A stretch of 64,000 nucleotides of DNA from Haemaphysalis longicornis (taxonomy: Eukaryota > Arthropoda > Arachnida > Ixodida > Ixodidae). The DNA lies in the NCBI GenBank assembly GCA_013339765.2, contig CM023457.1, positions 56,891,013-56,955,012 on the forward strand, in the 5' to 3' direction. The notes beneath the pieces were generated by a model that did no database searches, was not told where the DNA came from, and was given only the letters and a program-made list of their open reading frames with translations. This document shows positions 58,113 through 64,000 of the stretch, piece by piece. Every line of letters begins with the position of its first letter. Position 1 is the first letter of the stretch. The position numbers were made by a program, and so were the translations under genes.

Positions 58113-59625
58113 TTATGTGTCGTCTTTCAGGGCTGTGATTCTCGTCTTTTTTGGCTTCTCGGGAGGCTTTGGCGTCGGGACGCGTTCCTTGCAGTGCAAT
58201 GCAGACAAGAACGGCCCGACGTCCATTTCATCCTCAGATGTCCTCGGAGCGCTTGAGGGATCAGGCTCCTTGGACCGCGGTCTCTTTGGGGCACGCTTTT
58301 CCTTGCCCGCAACCGTCGAGGGTTTCAGGAACGCCTCAGATGGCGCAGGCGGTGCGGTGGGGGTGGGAGCTGCCGCTGGTTCCCCCGTTGCCATCTCCTC
58401 CATGCCCTCGCATGTGGTTTGGGACAGTGGAGTGGAAGGGGAGGATGCAGCATCACTCCCACCAGATGTGGTTGTCCCCACAACCGCTGCTGGCTCAGCG
58501 AGCGGTGCAGAGGCGGGTTGGGCCTCCAGAGGCAACCCGGTCGGGGGCGGGGGCAGGGACCAAGTCCGACTCGCGGTACTGGGTCCCCGCCGAAACCAGA
58601 CGCCGTTCCGCCCCCTGACGAGCTGCGTCGGCGTACCTGCCCATGGGGAAAGAGGCGAACCTCTTTCGCGCCTCTGGGAAGGTGATGTTTTCTGTGACCT
58701 TTACATTGATGATTTGTTTTTCCTGTTTAAATTTCTCACAAGTGCGGGACCACGCTGCGTGGGGCCCCTGGCAGTTGGCACAGGAGAAACTCTGGGTGTT
58801 ACAGTTTTCGGACGGGTTGTCAAGTTGGCGGCATTTTGCACAGGTAAGGCGGCCATGGCAGGAGTTGGTGCCATGCCCTAACCGTTGGTACTTAAAACAG
58901 CGCCGCTGGTTAGGGATGTAAGGCCGGACCGGACATCGTACAAAACCTGCATTGATGTATTCTGCAAGGCTCTACCTGTCAAAAGTTAAGATAAGGTGCT
59001 TTGTGGGTATTTGTTTGTCCTCTCTACGTTTGTTTATGCGCCTGATCCCGGTTACACCCTGACCTCGAAGGCCCTCCAGCAGGTCGGCTTCAATTTCGTT
59101 CAGTAGATCGGGATTGGAGATCACGCCCTGGGAGCTGCTTAAGCTGCGGTGGGGCGTGACCCTGATGTCAAGATCACCGATTCGGGTCCGTCTCAAGAGT
59201 TTTTCTGCCTGCTGCTGCATGGTGACTTTGACCAGCGATTGCCCAGTTCTTTGTTTCTTGGCTTTGTCAACCTCACCAATTATACTTGCCAGGAACTTCG
59301 ATACCAAGAAGACGGACAATGAAGCGACAGATCTGTCTGTGTCACTTGACTCAATTACCAGAAAACGAGAATAGTTGTTTACGGTTGTTGGAAAGACAGT
59401 TGTTGAAAGAGGTGCAAACGAAACTTCGGTGCGGCCCCTTTTCGAGGGCCGATCGCGTTTGGGTTGGGGCTTAGATAATACCATATGGCATAGTATAGAA
59501 TCAGGGGACGGGGGTACTTTCTCCGTCAGCCTTACACTGATAGCTGAAGCGGTCCCGGAGCTCCCTGCCTGGTAAACAGACAGGGAGCCCATCCGCCGGA
59601 GCTTGACCTGGGCTCCGACGGCCAC
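58113..59625 (-). pseudogene. LINE ORF1: gag-like RNA-binding protein
   Basis: The 217-codon N-terminal part (59625-58972) starts MAVGAQVKLRRMGSLSVYQA and carries a nucleic-acid-binding-like domain (FLVSKFLASIIGEVDKAKKQ, LRGQGVTGIRRINKR). A TAG at 58974-58972 interrupts it. The same frame continues as YINAGFVRCPVRPYIPNQRR and three zinc knuckles: CFKYQRLGHGTNSC (second Cys is Tyr), CAKCRQLDNPSENC (Asn where His is usual) and CANCQGPHAAWSRTC (intact). A frameshift near 58550 leads into a Pro/Ala-rich tail (58535-58113). Two of three knuckles are damaged. Confidence 0.8.
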
Positions 59626-59925
59626 GATGGCCCCCCTTCACCATCCAACACATCGCCACGGTTGGTTCCCGCTTATGTTTGGGGGCTCGGGGTCCGCGGA
59701 GTCGCCAGTACCGTCACCAAGATTGCTCAAGGGACCCCGTGCGGGGACACTGCGGATGTAGCTGCGGTCGCCCGCTGCCACACCGCTTCGGGAACCACGT
59801 GACTAAGCGAGGGTTACACTGCTGCTTCTGCGGCGCTTGGTCGCTCAGTCTCGGTTTGGAATGTGCGCTGTCTGTGTCGTTTGTGCGTGGGGTTCAGTTC
59901 ACGCGACAGGCTGAATGTAATTATA

Positions 59926-60469
59926 CAGTAGGTTAACATTTGTAAACACTGTGTGCGCACCGTCCGAGAAACCAAGCGAAACAAACCTCTCTTTCCAAAT
60001 GACTGGGTTTAAAAACGTGAAACCTGATCCATTTCCCTCCCTTTTACTTCACTTCTTGGCGCAAAGGATTATATTTCGTGATGTAGCCCGAGAAAAAAAA
60101 TCAAGTGCGCTCTAAGAGTGACACCTAAATTCTTACTCTACAGTGCACTAAGTCACAAAAACGTATCCCTCCCAGTTTCTGGGCATGTTAGTCAGTAAAT
60201 AAAATGCACACCTAAGAAACAGACTGTGGTTATGCGAAATCGCCACTTAGAGAAACAGCACCCTCGAAGTTAGGCCGTTGCTTTAGTAAAAAAGGGCTTA
60301 GGGATTTGGACTGGCAGTGACTTTAACCATAAACTCTTGGATAGGGACAGTGCGAAGGTAGTGCAACTAAACAAGCCACTGGAAGCATCCAGGCAATACT
60401 CTATCAACTGTAGCGATCACGTTAAAATATGGTTAGGAATAAGTGACGCAACTGGTTACTCATGCATAC
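59926..60469. other. Unassigned spacer
   Basis: No gene or repeat recognised. Confidence 0.4.
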
Positions 60470-60690
60470 TGCGGATATGCCTGTGCCTTCTTTTCATGCC
60501 GATAGGAAGCATTGCGCAATTTACCGGCGCGTGCAATCCAGTGTCTAACGACGATGCGTCGAACGGTGCCATACCGAGCTAATATAAATAGCGATGTGCA
60601 AGTTCATGAGGGTGTGCAATACGTGCTCCTGTGAAGGCACATTTCACTTTCGTGTTTTTACCGATTCCCATGAAAGAGGCATCAACCACA
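60470..60690 (+). repeat. Family D repeat, copy 2
   Basis: Shares with the minus strand of 37185-37505 GCGTGCAATCCAGTGTCTAA, CGGTGCCATACCGAGC, AATATAAATAGCGATGTGCA, CTCCTGTGAAGGC and TTTCACTTTCGTGTTTTTAC. The 81-codon frame at 60337-60582 runs into it (TGACNPVSNDDAS-like, ending at a stop). TATAAATA is a TATA-box-like string in both copies, but no transcript is implied. Confidence 0.6.
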
Positions 60691-62067
60691 TTTTTTTTTC
60701 GGTATTCCACCTCGCAGAAGCGGTATATGTCGCATGGTTCTTCAAATTCTTGAAGATTCAGAACTGAACAGAAGGCCTTACGAAAATATTTTTTCTAGTT
60801 TTGCCTTTCCTGTTAGGCCTTCTCCTATTTCCAGGACCGCGGCGTTTTTCAAGTATTGCGATCACACTAACAACACAAGGACTGTCGCGTACCCGACGCT
60901 TATGTCTCGAAATAATGAAATTCTTAAAGCTGGTAGCAGCGTCTGGCTTTTCCGTGGACCTTACCACTGTTTGGCGGTTACCCGACGATGCTACCAAAAT
61001 GTGATTTGCCGTTAGTGTTGTTTTCACAGCCCAACCGCATAACAAACTGTACCAGTTTGTCTGCATAAAGAAGGGTTCCTTAAAACGAAGGTTTCGGTTT
61101 TTTTCGTGCGGTTCCTTTGCGTACAATTGTTTTGGTTTCCTCTCGGCGACTCTATTGATATTCCAGCTTGGCTGCATCGCCGTGTTGTGTTCTGTAATGA
61201 CAAAACCTTGCACAGCTTAAGAGTGACTCGTGCAGCGTGAGTTTGCATCGCCACTCGAGGAAGAGCATAACTGTGGGTCAAACATAAACCAGCGTTCTAA
61301 TTATCATTTCTCGCCCGCACCTTTCCAAGACATTTCTTATCCTTCCATTAGGCACTACGCGATGTTGCGCTCAGAATCGAACTTTAGCGCCGCAACGATA
61401 TTGTTTAATTAACAGTACTACACCTCCTTTTATTCCTTTGGAACCTGGCACCGCCTTCGTTTCCTAGCTCGCCCTTTTCCAGAACCCTCGTTTTCTGCCT
61501 CTCCGACCATTCCAAATCAAATCTGGATTAGCATAGACGCCTCAACGCCAATAGCCTGCGGTGTAGCATGTGACAAAAAGGTTTTCACCGTAGAAAGAGA
61601 AATCACCATTGTTATTGTACAATTTGAGCTGCTAAAACAAGCTGAAGAATAGCCCGGAATCCTATTTTTGTTAACGCGGTGAGTGAACCCAAGCGAGTGC
61701 ACAACCGAGCCTAATACTTTGAAGTAAGATTATCACGATTTTGGGGAAGTTTTTTTAGGTCTCGAGATTTCAATCTATTATCGAGTTACTTGCATTGTAT
61801 ACATGTCGCATCCTTTGAGACTACATTTTAACGTTGGGGGCATTTTTATTTTTTAGCGTACCTGTTCATTAGTGCAATATTTTTCTTTTGAATATCAAGG
61901 AATTTACTTCCTTTTTGTTCTGTATTTTCCCTTCCTCTTCTTAGCTTTTTCTCGTTTTTAAGTGCAATGCACTTCTTAAGCGAGCCTGAATCGTCCCGCA
62001 GTCGTCCGCATAGCAACGCTGCGGGTGCGCGCCTCCTCGCTTCCCTAGCACGGGAGATGGGCGCGCG
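60691..62067. other. Unassigned stretch
   Basis: Frames at 60734-61281 overlap on both strands and lack motifs. No repeat partner found. Confidence 0.4.
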
Positions 62068-62330
62068 CTACTCTCCTCCTCCTCTTCCGCTCAGTGACTG
62101 CGGTGTTGGGCGCCTCTCACTTCGGGCGGGAGAGCTCTCGCTCGCGTAGCGGGCGTCCGCATTCCGACGCGTGAGGACGTCGTGTAGCCCTCGCCGTAGG
62201 CGGGCGCTCTCTCCTCCTCTCTCCGCTCAGTGACTGCGGGTGTTGGGCGCTCCTCTCCATTCGGGCGAAGCTCTCGCTCGCGTAGCGGGCGCTCCGCATT
62301 CCGACGCGTGAGGGCGCTCGTGTAGCGGCC
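62068..62330 (+). repeat. GC-rich 136-bp tandem duplication
   Basis: GCTCAGTGACTGCGG occurs at 62089 and again at 62225, and the following GTTGGGCGC, TCTCGCTCGCGTAGCGGGCG and CGCATTCCGACGCGTGAGG recur at the same offset. Two units are present, about 88-90% alike by eye. The block is CpG-rich within an AT-rich flank. Confidence 0.8.
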
Positions 62331-63059
62331 GCGTGGCGCGGGAGGGTATTAGTCGAGCGCGCGCCGTCGTCGAGAGCGGTCGCTGGTCCTGCATCTCGAT
62401 AACGATGATGCGGACCGGCAAGGTACCAGCAATAACGAGTGAAATATCTTTCTTTGTATTGTGTGCGTGTTGTTAATCTCTCGACTACTCATTAAGATCA
62501 CGATATCCACCGTAATCACGCAATCAACAACGTGCATTCGCGCTTCACACTTCCCTCGGGAAGTGCGAGGGAATTTTTTTCAAACCAGTATTCCTCTCTT
62601 CCTTACCTTAACTATTTTCCTTAACCGTTTTCCTTAACAATCATCACGGGAGGTCCGCCTGCGGTTTGTGCCCTCGGATCCCCTACTGCGTTTGTACCAA
62701 ATCATGCAGCTCGTACTCTCTTCTTACACATGATTAATTTTTAATACATAAAAAATAGTTACATCTACGTACTATTATAGTTGACGATAATTTTTTGCTG
62801 CGTTGAGAAAGAAGTTATCCACAAAGTTTGAAAAAAAAATTTCTCCCCTAGCTTAAGGGCGTTCGCGACATCTCCAACACACACGGTCTCACTGATGAAG
62901 TCGAGCTTATCCTCGGCGCCATTTAGACCATAAAAATGCGTACTCATCTGTCACCACCTACACGTTCTGCGTCATCATTGGCTGCCATGTCGCTCAACAC
63001 GAACTGAATTGGACTTTATCCCTAATTCTACGGCCATGAACATTCTTTACAAAATCTGA
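62331..63059. other. Unassigned spacer
   Basis: No gene or repeat recognised. Confidence 0.4.
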
Positions 63060-63895
63060 CACCTACATATGATGGGTTAAACACATTCCCGGTCTGGACT
63101 TCTGCTCACACGCATAGAGCGGACGGAAACCAGTCGCCGCATATTTCTGCCGGGAGTATTTACCTTATTCTCCAACGGTACCCGCGTCCATCCAGGAACA
63201 ACCTGACCCACAACAAGCATGCGCTCTGGACAGGCAGTAAGAATACCGTATAATTAAGAACTTCAGCCGGTAACGGCTTGCCGACGCCTGACCGCGTGGT
63301 TTTCTACCTCATCGGCAGTCCCTGCCAAGGACAGGAGAAATCTTTGCCATTAGAGTCTACGCTGACTCTGTTTACCCTCCGGACGTCATCTCCAAATGGA
63401 CAACGCCCAGGCACCCTACACGTCCTCGGTGCCCCTACTTTGGAAGTAACAATACACAGAGCCTTGTCACCTTATCTGGACATGCTCAGTTTACTCAACT
63501 GAACGCTACCAGTTGCTCACAACGCAAGCACGCCCGACTACTTCTGCAGAGCACGTCCAGTATGTCATAAACAACCCACAAATGTTACAGCAAGTTACAG
63601 AATTCAGTCTAAAAACACGTCTCTAAAAAGTAATATGATCTCGGATAGTCAGCTCCTGAAGCGAGCCCTTTGTGGCTCGTGAAAGGCTCCTTATGGATAC
63701 CCGGATGATCATCGTCTCAGACTACAACCGCGCGTATGGTACCCCTATGGCGTAACCAGACATAACGTGCTTGAATGAAGGCTCGAAGTGGAGTGAAAAA
63801 GCTTTTTATGAACCAGCTTCCCCGGCCCTCATTCCCAAATCCCTCAAGGCCTTTTGGCCTCCTTCGTCTAATAAAGTTATCCATTCCATTCCCAC
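63060..63895 (+). pseudogene. LINE C-terminal relic with polyadenylation signal
   Basis: Across two frames the translation gives RRLTARFSTSS-like and CPYFGSNNTQS, then CHLIWTCSVYST: a degenerate C-x2-C ... H-x4-C finger (second Cys is Phe) as in the C-terminus of RNase H-bearing LINEs (compare CPSCGAYPSIPHSYWDC at 38340). Downstream AATAAAG at 63869 is followed by CATTC repeats, a tail-like end. Many stops make this an old copy. Clade assignment is not possible. Confidence 0.5.
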
Positions 63896-64000
63896 TGATT
63901 CAGTATGTGCTCCTTAGCCAAGTCGGCAGCTCTCAGGGGCACCTCGTAATTTTTAAGTGCAGAGCACTTTAGGCGCTGGCCTTGTCCTAGCTCGCTCGCA

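Larger units (their letters stand above)
54866..59925 (-). mobile_element. Non-LTR retrotransposon of CR1/Jockey-like type with RNase H, 3' truncated
   Basis: About 5 kb on the minus strand: a GC-rich 5' UTR (about 59630-59925), ORF1 (58113-59625) and ORF2 (54872-58068). The coding order is gag, endonuclease, RT, RNase H. The sequence stops inside RNase H near 54870, with no AATAAA or tail. Most LINE copies lose the 5' end instead, so a later deletion or rearrangement probably removed the 3' end. It differs from the LINE at 15835 in its zinc knuckles and in the YVDD motif, so it is a separate lineage. Stops, frameshifts and substitutions make it inactive. Confidence 0.85.

Noticed and set aside
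57892..58881. The longest plus-strand open frame (329 codons)
   Set aside because: It is antisense to LINE ORF1 and ORF2, which have clear domains on the minus strand.

Overview
This window looks like nuclear DNA of a hard tick (Ixodida). The main reason is a tRNA-derived SINE that recurs at least seven times. It has an A-box/B-box head, a conserved body with a GATGGAGGCGAAAAGC block and a GCGCGTTAAAC end, and an AATC-type tail. It recalls the Ruka-type SINEs of ticks. Decayed non-LTR retrotransposons, microsatellites and inverted-repeat elements fill much of the rest. I found no intact host protein gene, no rRNA, no confident functional tRNA and no prokaryotic or organellar DNA. Most long open frames are antisense or frameshifted readings of retrotransposons or translations of simple repeats.

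Layout. From 1 to 15 kb lie a SINE, a LINE RT/RNase H relic (830-1745), an RTE-type LINE 3' end (3310-3530), a second SINE (4335-4545), a LINE C-terminal relic with a zf-RVT-like domain (8045-8822), a third SINE (9624-9866), a homopolymer-rich stretch that may be an assembly or consensus error (10345-11095), a copy of an unnamed repeat (family A, 12750-13170) and a long hairpin (14150-14595). A nearly full-length LINE fills 15.8-21.1 kb on the minus strand, with a zinc-knuckle ORF1 and an endonuclease/RT/RNase H ORF2. It carries frameshifts and its RT motif reads YADV instead of YADD. From 21 to 29 kb there is a SINE with a 120-bp AATC tail and otherwise little that can be recognised.

From 29 to 38.6 kb repeat relics are dense: family A (29540-29972), family F (30730-31640 and 36222-36600), an inverted-repeat element of family E (33840-35143), a SINE (35178-35412), family D (37185-37505), family C (37840-37912) and a LINE C-terminus with an open 155-codon frame (38126-38590). 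From 40 to 54 kb there are a SINE relic, a possible hAT-type transposon end, another LINE C-terminus (42985-43900), TTTA and CT microsatellites, a SINE, a TA-flanked MITE-like element (family B, 48782-49492, second copy 52058-52450), family A again (50122-50640), a large fold-back structure (52555-53101) and a tandem pair of family C. A second LINE, of a CR1/Jockey-like group with RNase H, spans 54.9-59.9 kb on the minus strand. It is inactive through stops, frameshifts and substitutions in an RT catalytic residue and in zinc-knuckle residues. The last part holds a second family D copy, a GC-rich 136-bp tandem duplication (62068-62330) and a final LINE tail (63060-63895).

No genes here work together as a pathway. 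The most useful content is six unnamed repeat families (A to F), found by comparing parts of the window with each other, and two long hairpins. All alignments were made by eye, so boundaries are approximate.
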